64,000 nt of DNA from Streptosporangiales bacterium. GTDB taxonomy: Bacteria > Actinomycetota > Actinomycetes > Streptosporangiales > WHST01. The notes under the pieces are model-generated. The model did no database searches. It had not been told where the DNA came from and saw only the letters and a program-made list of their open reading frames with translations. Shown here piece by piece: positions 51,489 to 59,067 of the stretch. Location: assembly GCA_009379825.1 (NCBI GenBank), contig WHTA01000017.1, positions 25,083 to 89,082 of the forward strand, read 5' to 3'. Position 1 is the first letter of the stretch. Each line of letters starts with the position of its first letter. The translations under genes and the position numbers were made by a program.

Positions 51489-53134
51489 TCACGACTTGGT
51501 GAGGTAGCGGAGCCGGAACAGGTCGTCCACCGGCTGCACCCAGCCGGTGACGCCCTTGCGGACAGGGAGGTTGAAGTTCGGCTGGCAGATGACGAGCCAC
51601 GGCACGTCGTCGGCGAGGATCTGCTGCGCCTGCCGCCACAGGTCGAGCCGCTCCTTCTCGTCGGTGACGGTGTGCGACTTCTCGAAGATCGACTCGATCT
51701 TCGGGTTGCTGTAGTTGGAGTAGTTCAGCGCCGCGCCCTTCGTGAGACTCGTCGCCAGCAGGTACTCGACGTCGTTCACCCACTGTTGCCCGTACGCGAT
51801 CTGCAGCGGGATGTCCTTCTTCTCCCTGCGGTCGGCGAAGGTCGCGGGGTCGAGCGGCGAGAGCTCGACGGTCACCCCGACCTTCTTCAGCGCGCTCTTC
51901 ACGAGCACGGCCAGCTGCTGCTGCTCGTCGTCGTCCGTGGCCTACGCCAGCTCGGTGCTGAGCGACGTCTTGCCGGCCTCCTGCAGCAGCGAACGCGCCT
52001 TGTCGACGTCGTAGGTGTACGGGTAGCCGGAGCTGGAGTAGCCGGGCATGTCGAGCGGCACCGGGCTCTTGGCCGGCCGTGCGTCACCGTCGAAGACGTT
52101 CTTGATGATCTGCTCGTACGGGATCGCGTGTGCGAACGCCTGCCGCACCTTGACGTCGTCGAACGGCGCGTAGGTCACCGACATCTCGATCGTCACCAGC
52201 TCGTTGTTGGGGCTGGAGATGACCTGGACGGCGCTGTTCTTCTTCAGGTCCTTTATGTCGCGGCGTGACAGCCCCATCGCGACGTCCACGTCGCCGTTCT
52301 GCAGCTGCAGCCGCAGGTTCGCCGCGGACGACACTACGGGCATCCTGATCGTCGCGGTCTTCGGCGGGTTGCTACCCGGGTACTTCTTGTTCGCGGCGAG
52401 CACGATCTCCTGGTTCTGCGTCGCCTTCTGCACGTCGTAGTGGCCGCCGGTCAGTGGCGTCTTCGCGATCCACTCCTTCGCCCACTCGTCGTCGGGCGTG
52501 GTGTGCTTCTTGGCTTCCTTCGAGTCGTAGACGTACAGGCAGATCGCCTGGATCTGCTCGGTCAGCGCGCTGGCGAAGTCCTGCTCGAAGCGCACCGTGT
52601 ACTTGTCGACGACCTTCACCTGCTCGGGTTTGGTGAGCCCGATCAGCCGGTAGATGCCGGCGACGTTCGCCTGCGCCGCGACGCGCGGTCCTTCGACCAC
52701 TTCACGTCGGCGGCGGTCAGCTCGTTGCCGCTGGGGAACTTGACGCCCTTGCGCAGCTTCAGCGTCCAGACCTTGCCGCTGTCGTCCGCCGTGAACGACT
52801 TGGCGAAGCTCGGCTGGATGTTGGCGGTGTCGAGCATCCGCGCGCCGTCGACCGTGCCGACCCCGTAGTCGACGAGGTACGGCATGGTGTTCTTGAACAG
52901 CGCGAGCGCGAGCAGGTCGAAGCCGACGAAGTCCTGGTCCCAGCTGCCCGGGTAGCTCGACACAGCCACCCGCAGCGTGTCGGACGCCGCGCCCCCGCCG
53001 TCACCGTCGGAGTCGTTCGCCCCGGCGGCACACCCGGTGAGCAGGGCGACCCCGACGCCGCCGCCGAGTACGAAGAAGGACCGCCGCGACAGCCCTGCGC
53101 CGGCACCGCTGGTGATCTTGCCGCGCTCGTTCAC
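51489..53134 (-). pseudogene. peptide-type ABC transporter substrate-binding lipoprotein, frameshift plus in-frame stop
   Basis: The intact protein would be about 548 residues. The GTG at 53134 (GGAGGCGGAT upstream) opens a twin-arginine lipoprotein signal, SRRSFFVLGGG followed by LLTGC. The frame breaks at about 52683 (KDRA, then VAAQANVAGIYRLIG one base later). It resumes normally until an in-frame TAG at 51942-51944 where a Tyr codon is expected (STELA-stop-ATDDDEQQQ). The C-terminus DVEYLLATSL to a stop at 51489 is otherwise sound. Family: extracellular solute-binding family 5. Two lesions suggest real decay. Confidence 0.88.
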
Positions 53135-53196
53135 ATCCGCCTCCGCCAGGCCATCGATCCGACCCCGATGCCGCAGTTCTATACCGGCGAACATGC

Positions 53197-53218
53197 GTTC
53201 GTAAGAGGTGAACATTCC
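53197..53218 (-). promoter_or_regulatory. 22-bp operator upstream of the importer operon
   Basis: On the minus strand the site reads GGAATGTTCACC then TCTTACGAAC, with GTTC/GAAC half-sites. It matches the site upstream of the XRE-cupin regulator (54017-54038) at 18 of 22 positions. An additional TGTTCG half lies at 53188-53193. It sits about 65 bases before the binding-protein start. Confidence 0.65.
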
Positions 53219-53259
53219 AGTTCGGCGTCGACCGACGCCCATGCCAGGCCCGGCCGCGC

Positions 53260-53994
53260 TCAGAACAGACGCGGCGTGACCACCGATACCACCACCGTCA
53301 CCGAGTCGGTGTCGTTGTGCAGGCTGTGCGGGATCGACGACTTCAGATGCAGGCTGTCGCCCTGGCCGAGCCGGTGCGCGGTGCCGTCCACCGTGTAGAC
53401 GAGCTCCCCCTCGAGCACGTACGCGAACTCCTCGCCGGCGTGCGTCTCCATCTCGTCCAGCTCGCCACCAGGGGCGATGTGCACGAGCATCGGTTCGAGC
53501 ACCAGCTCGGGCGCCCGCTTGGAGAGCATCCGGTAGGTGCGCTGCCCGGACACGTACTGCGACGACTGCTCGCCGCCCGCGCGCATCAGGGTGAAGTAGC
53601 GCTTCGGCGACACCGGCTGCTCGCTGTCACGCGCCGCCGGCTCGGTCGCGTCCTCCTCGGCAGCGACCGGGTCGCTGCCGACGGCGGTCTCGTCGAAGAA
53701 CTCCGTGATGTCGCGGCCCATCGTGTCGGCCAGGTCGCGCAGCGCGGTGAGGCTGATCGACGACAGCCCGCGCTCCAGCTGGGACAGGAACCCGATGGAC
53801 AGGCCGCTGCGCTCGGCCAGCGCCCGCAGCGACAGCCCGAGCTCGGTGCGGAACGTGCGTACGTGGTGGCCGATCACCTGCGACAGGTCGCTCGCGCGCT
53901 CCTCATCGCCCCCGTCGCGCGGTTGCTCCGCCCCGGTCGCCGCGCCGGTCGCCGCGCCGCCGCCGTGCGAGACCGCTGCGCCCTTGCCGGCCAT
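53260..53994 (-). CDS. XRE family regulator with C-terminal cupin domain
   Basis: The 244-residue regulator has a low-complexity N-terminal 35 residues, a helix-turn-helix (SLRALAERSGLSIGFLSQL), an acidic linker and a cupin domain (HAGEEFAYVLEGELVYTVDG, then SSIPHSLHN). The ATG at 53994 has GGGAGG upstream. It precedes the 13-gene importer/hydantoinase/kynurenine operon on the same strand, and both promoters share a 22-bp site, so it probably controls itself and the operon. Confidence 0.9.
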   Translation of the reverse strand: MAGKGAAVSHGGGAATGAATGAEQPRDGGDEERASDLSQVIGHHVRTFRTELGLSLRALAERSGLSIGFLSQLERGLSSISLTALRDLADTMGRDITEFFDETAVGSDPVAAEEDATEPAARDSEQPVSPKRYFTLMRAGGEQSSQYVSGQRTYRMLSKRAPELVLEPMLVHIAPGGELDEMETHAGEEFAYVLEGELVYTVDGTAHRLGQGDSLHLKSSIPHSLHNDTDSVTVVVSVVTPRLF

Positions 53995-54016
53995 TGCTGC
54001 CTCCCGGTGCTCACCA

Positions 54017-54038
54017 GTTCGACAGAAGTGAACATACC
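54017..54038 (-). promoter_or_regulatory. 22-bp operator upstream of the XRE-cupin regulator
   Basis: The minus-strand sequence GGTATGTTCACT then TCTGTCGAAC matches the site at 53197-53218 at 18 of 22 positions. It lies about 25 bases before the regulator ATG, consistent with autoregulation. Confidence 0.65.
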
Positions 54039-54103
54039 GCGGATGGCAAGACCGTACGCCGGAGTCCCGCCGGCAAGCTCGCTGCGTGACCGTCCCACCC
54101 GCG

Positions 54104-54712
54104 TCAGGCGACCCAGCCGAGCTCGCGCTCGACCTCGACACCGAGCGCGTGGAACTCCCGCACCGGGCGGACGTCGCCGTCCGGGTGCTCCGCCCGCCAG
54201 CTCGCGGCGGCCTCGGCGGACGCGTAGAAGTGGCCGAGGTCGCAGGTCTGCGCACGGATGTCGCTGCTGCCGCCGCTCAGCGCGGCCTGGGTGACCGCGG
54301 CGGTCTCCGGGTCCAGCGACGCCACGGCGTCCTGGGTGACCTCCAGCCGGACGGTGCGACCGGTCGCCGGGCAGGTCGACTCGACGCTCGCCGGCCGGCC
54401 GAGGACGGCGGGGAACAGCAGCGTGTCCGCGGCGCAGAACGCGAACAGCGTGCGGCCGTCGACGGTGAACCGGTGCGGCGTCTCGCGCTGCGTCAGGCCG
54501 AAGCCGAGCAGCCGGCCGTCGGGCGCCCAGTCGGTGCCGGGCTGGGCACGCAGCCAGCCGTCGAGCTGCTCGACCGGCGTGTGCCCCTCGGCCGCCAGCT
54601 CGTCCAGCGACACCGGCTCGCCCTTGGCCACCAACCGCAGCAGGGCGGGGAAGAAGGCAGGCATCTCCTGCCGCTGGATGAACTCGACCAGGCTTCGCTG
54701 CAACGTGTCCAT
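54104..54712 (-). CDS. merB: organomercurial lyase
   Basis: MerB cleaves the carbon-mercury bond of organomercurials, releasing Hg(II) for MerA. The 202-residue protein has the catalytic triad of the family: Cys93 and Asp96 in LFAFCAADTLLFP and Cys157 in RAQTCDLGHFYAS, with the N-terminal winged-helix-like region usual in MerB. It is divergent from merR. The RBS AAGGAAGG precedes the ATG. Confidence 0.93.
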   Translation of the reverse strand: MDTLQRSLVEFIQRQEMPAFFPALLRLVAKGEPVSLDELAAEGHTPVEQLDGWLRAQPGTDWAPDGRLLGFGLTQRETPHRFTVDGRTLFAFCAADTLLFPAVLGRPASVESTCPATGRTVRLEVTQDAVASLDPETAAVTQAALSGGSSDIRAQTCDLGHFYASAEAAASWRAEHPDGDVRPVREFHALGVEVERELGWVA

Positions 54713-54741
54713 GGTTGACCCTTCCTTGGCTCGACCACGTC

Positions 54742-54773
54742 AGCGTGCACCCGGTACCGAGCTACCGGGTCAA
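54742..54773 (-). promoter_or_regulatory. MerR-type promoter/operator for merB
   Basis: On the minus strand -35 TTGACC (54773-54768) and CACGCT (54747-54742) have a long 20-base spacer holding the dyad CCCGGTA/TACCGGG (54750-54769). Over-long spacers with a dyad are the hallmark of MerR-activated promoters. Confidence 0.65.
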
Positions 54774-54777
54774 GCCG

Positions 54778-54809
54778 TTGACCCCGTACCCAGGTACCGG
54801 GTTCAGACT
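54778..54809 (+). promoter_or_regulatory. MerR-type promoter/operator for merR-merA
   Basis: TTGACC (54778-54783) is followed by CCGTAC-N4-GTACCGG (54784-54800) and CAGACT (54804-54809), a 20-base spacer. The core CCGTAC/GTAC is the classical mer operator. The ATG of merR follows 7 bases after the -10, so the transcript may be leaderless. Confidence 0.7.
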
Positions 54810-54815
54810 GGACGG

Positions 54816-55223
54816 ATGTGGACCAGTGAGGTGGCCAGGCAGGCGGGGGTCAACGTGCAGACCCTGCGGTACTACGAGCGGCGTGGCCTGCTGCCGCAGC
54901 CGCCCCGTTCGCCGACCGGTTATCGCTCGTATCCCGGCGATGCCGTGCAGCTGGTGCGGTTCGTCAAGCGGGCGCAGCAGCTGGGGTTCAGCCTGGACGA
55001 GATCGAGGAGCTGTTACACCTCGCCGACGGCGGCCCGGACAACTGCGACGCCGCGCGTTCCGTCGCGGAAGCACGCCTGGCCGACCTGACCGCGAAGATC
55101 GCGGACCTGCAGCGGATGAGCACCTCGCTGCGCCGGCTGGTGGACACCTGCGCCAAGCCGCGCGCCGACCGCGACTGCCCGCTGCTGCAGACCATCCGCA
55201 CCGACGCGGACGAGACACCGTGA
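54816..55223 (+). CDS. merR: mercury-responsive MerR regulator
   Basis: The 135-residue protein has the MerR helix-turn-helix (EVARQAGVNVQTLRYYERRG) and dimerisation helix. All three Hg-binding cysteines occur at canonical relative spacing: Cys77, Cys112 and Cys121 (the last two 9 apart, as Cys117/Cys126 of Tn501 MerR). It is divergent from merB and overlaps the merA start by 4 bases. Confidence 0.93.
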   Translation: MWTSEVARQAGVNVQTLRYYERRGLLPQPPRSPTGYRSYPGDAVQLVRFVKRAQQLGFSLDEIEELLHLADGGPDNCDAARSVAEARLADLTAKIADLQRMSTSLRRLVDTCAKPRADRDCPLLQTIRTDADETP

Positions 55224-55735
55224 CCGGCGACGCGACGCGGACCGACCTGGCCGTCGTGGGGTCAGGCAGCGCGGCGTTCGCCGCGGCGATCGCTGCCAGC
55301 AGCCGCGGTCTGGACGTGGTCATGGTCGAGCGGGGCACGGTCGGCGGCACCTGCGTGAACACCGGCTGCATCCCGTCGAAGGCCTTGCTCGCCGCCGCTA
55401 CGGCCCGACACGGCGCGCTCGCCGGCGGCTTCCCCGGCGTCACCACCACCGCGGCCCGCCCGGACTGGCCGGCACTCGCGGGCGGCACGTTCGACCTCGT
55501 CGACGAGATGCGCAGCGCGAAGTACACCGACCTCGCGACCGCGTACGGCTGGCGGCTGGTGGCCGGCACGGCCAGCTTCACCGGCGACGCCGCAGCCCCC
55601 GCACTGCACATCGACCTGGCCGCAGGCGGCACCCTCCGGGTGGAGGCCGCGCACTACCTGCACCGAGCTCGCCCGCGAGGAGCACGCGGCTCGATCGCCG
55701 CAGTCCGCCGCCGGCTGACCGGGACGAGTCCTTGA
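55220..55735 (+). pseudogene. merA: mercuric reductase remnant (N-terminal FAD domain only)
   Basis: The first 145 or so residues are MerA-like: VVGSGSAAFAAAIAASSRGL for FAD and the redox disulfide GGTCVNTGCIPSKALL. After EAAHYL the sequence stops resembling MerA and ends at 171 residues, where about 470 are expected. The NAD-binding and interface domains and the C-terminal Cys pair are missing, so the reductase cannot work. A deletion has joined the 5' part to unrelated sequence. Confidence 0.88.
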
Positions 55736-56011
55736 CTCCGTACCCCACTACACGCCACATCATGGGTGGCACAGCGGATCCGCAGACCGTACGGGAGATC
55801 GTCCATGACCGTTCCCGACCAGTCCCGACCAGCAACTCACCGACCTGCTGCGTGACCTACCGGCACCGGTACCCGCACCAGTAGTCGCCAGCCCGCGCGG
55901 CAACCGGGTGCGACGCCTGCTCAGCGCGCTCGAAGGTGCCGTCTGCTGCGGCGGCACACACCGCGCACCACCGGCCGGCTCCCCGTCCCCGGGAACGGGC
56001 CAGCTCTCCGG
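55736..56011. other. non-coding or decayed region after the merA remnant
   Basis: No convincing gene is present. It starts next to TTGACTCCGTAC (about 55733-55744), which equals the left half of a mer operator without the right half. A short frame from an ATG at 55761 (MGGTADPQTVREIV) breaks after about 40 codons, and QLTDLLRDLPAPVPAPV appears in another frame. This looks like debris of the mer-locus deletion. Confidence 0.5.
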
Positions 56012-57169
56012 TCAGATGAGGTTGCGGGCGCGCAGGTTCTGCACCAGGGCCCAGATGCCGAACTCCCACCTGGGCGCGGTTTCCGCGTGCTGCACACGGT
56101 TCTGCAGCGCGCCCAGGCGCGGGGTGGCTATCCGGACCACGTCGCCGACCAGGTGGGTGAAACCGCCGCCTGGCTCCGTACGGTCCTTGGTGGGTGCGAA
56201 CAGTGTGCCGGTGAAGAGCACGAACCCGTCCGGGTACTGATGGTGGTCGCCCCAGGCATGGTTCACCAGCTCGAGCGGGTCACGGCTGATGTTGCGCATG
56301 GAGCTGAACCCGTCGAGCTCGAAGCCGTCCGGGCCGGTGACGGTCAGGTTGATCTCCAGCTGGCTGACGTCGGCCACGCCGAACGAGTCGTCGAACAACC
56401 GGACGAACGGCCCGATGGCACAGGACGCGTTGTTGTCCTTGGCTTCGGCGAGGAGCAACGCACTGCGCCCCTCGAAGTCCCTGAGGTTGACGTCGTTGCC
56501 CAGCGTCGCGCCGACAGGCACACCGTCGGAACGCACGGCGAGCACGACCTCGGGCTCGGGGTTGTTCCAGGTGGAGCGGCTGAGCACACCGACCGACTGG
56601 CCGGTGCCGACGGCCGAGAGCACCGGCGCCTTGGTGAAGATCTCCGGGTCTGGACCGATGCCGACCTCGAGGTACTGCGACCAGAGATCCTCCTGCTGCA
56701 GCACGGCCTTGACCTTCGCGGCCTCGGCGGAACCTGGCCGCACCGTCGAGATCGCGCCACCGATCGCCTGCGCGAGCTGGTCACGGATCGCCTTGGCCCG
56801 GGACGGGTCACCCTTCGCCCGCTCCTCGATCACCCGCTCGAGCATGCTCTCCACGAACGTGACGCCGGCCGCCTTGATCACCTGCAGGTCGATCGGCGCG
56901 AGCAGCCGTGGCACGGCCGCGTCGGCGTCGTCGGTCAGCAGCTGCTCGATCGGCCAGCGCCGACTGCCGCTACGCGCGGCGGCGATGACCTCGTGTACGT
57001 CATCGCGTTCCAGCAGGCTCGACACGGTGGGTTCCCGGTCACTGAGGTCGACGACCTCGGCACCGTCGACGACCACGACGCACGGTCCACGGGACTCCGG
57101 ATCGTAGATCCTGCCGACCAGGGTCGCGCCGGCAGAATCGGCCGGCAACACGTCGCTTGCGGCTGTCAT
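56012..57169 (-). CDS. fumarylacetoacetate hydrolase family protein
   Basis: The 385-residue protein has the FAH-fold pattern RSTWNNPEPEVVLAVRSDG with metal-binding acidic residues, GNDVNLRDFEG and the late EPGGGFTHLVGDVVRI. The family includes hydrolases, dehydratases and decarboxylases of 2-keto acids; size and the long N-terminal part resemble sugar-acid dehydratases. The start is the ATG at 57169. Substrate unknown. Confidence 0.85.
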   Translation of the reverse strand: MTAASDVLPADSAGATLVGRIYDPESRGPCVVVVDGAEVVDLSDREPTVSSLLERDDVHEVIAAARSGSRRWPIEQLLTDDADAAVPRLLAPIDLQVIKAAGVTFVESMLERVIEERAKGDPSRAKAIRDQLAQAIGGAISTVRPGSAEAAKVKAVLQQEDLWSQYLEVGIGPDPEIFTKAPVLSAVGTGQSVGVLSRSTWNNPEPEVVLAVRSDGVPVGATLGNDVNLRDFEGRSALLLAEAKDNNASCAIGPFVRLFDDSFGVADVSQLEINLTVTGPDGFELDGFSSMRNISRDPLELVNHAWGDHHQYPDGFVLFTGTLFAPTKDRTEPGGGFTHLVGDVVRIATPRLGALQNRVQHAETAPRWEFGIWALVQNLRARNLI

Positions 57170-57219
57170 GGACGGTCGCCTCCTGTCGACACTACGCGCA
57201 ACACTGCGCCGGGAACGTA

Positions 57220-57236
57220 GCATCATCCTAAGATGC
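57220..57236. promoter_or_regulatory. GCATC-N7-GATGC palindrome upstream of the FAH-family gene
   Basis: The dyad lies about 50 bases before the minus-strand ATG at 57169 and encloses TTAGGAT, a possible -10. It may be an operator; no regulator is next to it. Confidence 0.35.
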
Positions 57237-57289
57237 GACCGATAGCTCGCCACCCGGTCGACAGGCAACGCGCGTCCTCCTCCCCCTCT

Positions 57290-57309
57290 GGAGGGAGCAG
57301 ATTCCCTCC
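57290..57309. other. small hairpin in the intergenic region
   Basis: GGAGGGA (57290-57296) and TCCCTCC (57303-57309) pair around a 6-base loop, inside an unusual polypurine/polypyrimidine patch 45 bases before the molybdoenzyme-fold gene. It could be a leader structure. The rest of 57170-57353 shows nothing definite. Confidence 0.35.
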
Positions 57310-57353
57310 CCTGCGGGAGTGGTGATACGGGCAGTCGCCCGACGCTGGGTGAC

Positions 57354-58076
57354 ATGGAGATACCACGCAACCTGTCGGCCAGCGGTAGCGCTTCAGGGGC
57401 CGGTCTCCCGCCTGGCCAGCGCCGACGTCGCGACTTCCCCCGTTTCGGTGTGCCGTTCACTTCTCGCCCCGCGGTGCCGGACGTCCCGGAGCTGGTCGTC
57501 AACGGCGCGGTCGAGCGCGAGCTGCGGCTGCCACTCACCGAAGTGTTCGACACGCTCCCCCGCGTCGAGCAGACTGCCGATTTCCACTGCGTCGCCACCT
57601 GGTCGGCCACGGACCTGCACTGGTCAGGCGTCTCGTTCCGACAGGTTTGGGAGCATATCGTGGTCCCGCGTTGTCGGCCCGCCGATGCCGTCGCCATCAT
57701 CGCCCACGGCGCCGATGCGGTAACGGCCGTCATCGACCTGCGCGACGCGATGGCCGATAACGTCATGCTCGCCGACCGGCTCGACGGTCAACCGCTCGGC
57801 GACCGCCACGGGGCCCCGCTGCGCCTCGTGAGCCCCAGCCAGTACGGCTACAAGAACATCAAGCACCTGACGAGGCTCGAGGCCACGCGCACCTTCCCCA
57901 AACCGGGCCGCATCCTCGGAGACCACCCGCGAGCCCGAGTAGCACTCGAGGAACGTGACCCCTACCTCAATGCCCGGATCTACCGCCTCATCGGCCGCAC
58001 GCTCACTCCGCCAATCGCCTGGCTGAACCGCCGAGCCGCCCGAAAGTCGGCCTACTCGCATGACATCATCACATGA
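57354..58076 (+). CDS. molybdopterin-dependent oxidoreductase, sulfite-oxidase fold (small)
   Basis: The 240-residue protein has the sulfite-oxidase-type molybdopterin domain with the Mo-ligand Cys in DFHCVATWSATDLHW and the later LVSPSQYGYKNIKHL segment, as in MsrP/YedY-like and small soluble members. There is no obvious signal peptide. The ATG has a weak RBS, so the start is uncertain. It is followed by the 2-hydroxyacid dehydrogenase after 33 bases. Confidence 0.85.
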   Translation: MEIPRNLSASGSASGAGLPPGQRRRRDFPRFGVPFTSRPAVPDVPELVVNGAVERELRLPLTEVFDTLPRVEQTADFHCVATWSATDLHWSGVSFRQVWEHIVVPRCRPADAVAIIAHGADAVTAVIDLRDAMADNVMLADRLDGQPLGDRHGAPLRLVSPSQYGYKNIKHLTRLEATRTFPKPGRILGDHPRARVALEERDPYLNARIYRLIGRTLTPPIAWLNRRAARKSAYSHDIIT

Positions 58077-58109
58077 CCGGCTCAACCGCGGCGAGAGGTT
58101 GAATCCCCG

Positions 58110-59066
58110 ATGAGCAAACGACTCGTGGTCACGGACCACGCCTTCAGGAATGTCGAGCCGGAGGAGAGGGCGGCCCACGAGGTCGGTGCTACCTTCGCGT
58201 GCTACGCGTGCAGCGACGAGGCGGAGACGGCGGCAGCCTTGACCGACGTCGACGTCGCGCTGGTCAACTTCGCGCCGATCACACGTACGGTGCTCGCGCG
58301 GATGCGACCGGGCGCAACGGTCATCAGGTACGGCATCGGCTACGACAACGTCGACCTGGAAGGCGCCGCGGAGCTCGGTATCCAGGTCGCGAACGTGCCC
58401 GACTACGGCGTGCAGACGGTCGCGGACCATGCCGCGGCGAGCCTGTTGGCACTGTCGCGCCACATCCCCGAGTACCACCACAGGATCGCGACCGAGGGCT
58501 GGGTACGTCCGGCCGACATCGGGACGATCCGCGGTTTCCGGTCAAGCACCGTGGGGCTCGTCGGCATGGGACGCATCGCGCAGGCGGTGCACGCCAGGCT
58601 CGTGCCGTTCGGATTCTCGTTCGTCGGCTACGACCCGTACTGCCCGCCGGAGACCTTTGCCCGGCTCGGCGTCGAACAGGTCGCCCTGCTCGACCTCGCC
58701 GCCCGCGCACACGCGATCAGCCTGCACGCCCCGAGCACGCCGGAGACGTATCGGATCGTGGACGCGGAGTTCCTCGACCGGCTGCGGCCGGGCACGGTGC
58801 TCGTCAACACCGCACGCGGACCGCTCGTCGACGAGGCCGCACTTGCCTACGCGATCGCGGCGGGCCGGGTGGCCGCCGCCGCGCTCGACGTGACCGACCC
58901 TGAGCCGATTCCCGCCGACTCGCCGCTACGGCAGCTGCCGACGGTGATCCTCACGCCCCATGCCGCGTTCTACGACGAAGACTCGGTGAACCTGCTCCAG
59001 CAGCTCGCCAGGGACGAGGCGTTGCGCGCGCTGCGCGGTGAGCCACTGCGTTGCCGGATCGCTTGA
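58110..59066 (+). CDS. D-2-hydroxyacid dehydrogenase family protein (CtBP-like)
   Basis: The 318-residue NAD-dependent dehydrogenase has GLVGMGRIAQAVHARL for NAD, Arg in NTARGPLVDEAAL, Glu in VTDPEPIPADSPL and the catalytic His in LTPHAAFYDEDS, the complete Arg-Glu-His triad. It would reduce a 2-keto acid or oxidise a D-2-hydroxy acid. It ends 1 base before the convergent molybdoenzyme gene. Confidence 0.92.
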   Translation: MSKRLVVTDHAFRNVEPEERAAHEVGATFACYACSDEAETAAALTDVDVALVNFAPITRTVLARMRPGATVIRYGIGYDNVDLEGAAELGIQVANVPDYGVQTVADHAAASLLALSRHIPEYHHRIATEGWVRPADIGTIRGFRSSTVGLVGMGRIAQAVHARLVPFGFSFVGYDPYCPPETFARLGVEQVALLDLAARAHAISLHAPSTPETYRIVDAEFLDRLRPGTVLVNTARGPLVDEAALAYAIAAGRVAAAALDVTDPEPIPADSPLRQLPTVILTPHAAFYDEDSVNLLQQLARDEALRALRGEPLRCRIA

Positions 59067-59067
59067 C

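Noticed and set aside
26432..53134. Genomic island or integrated mobile element
   Set aside because: I saw no integrase, transposase, attachment-site repeats or flanking tRNA, and base composition looks like the rest of the window.
55736..56011. Small gene starting at the ATG at 55761
   Set aside because: The frame lasts only about 40 codons, has no good RBS or codon pattern, and sits in debris after the merA deletion.
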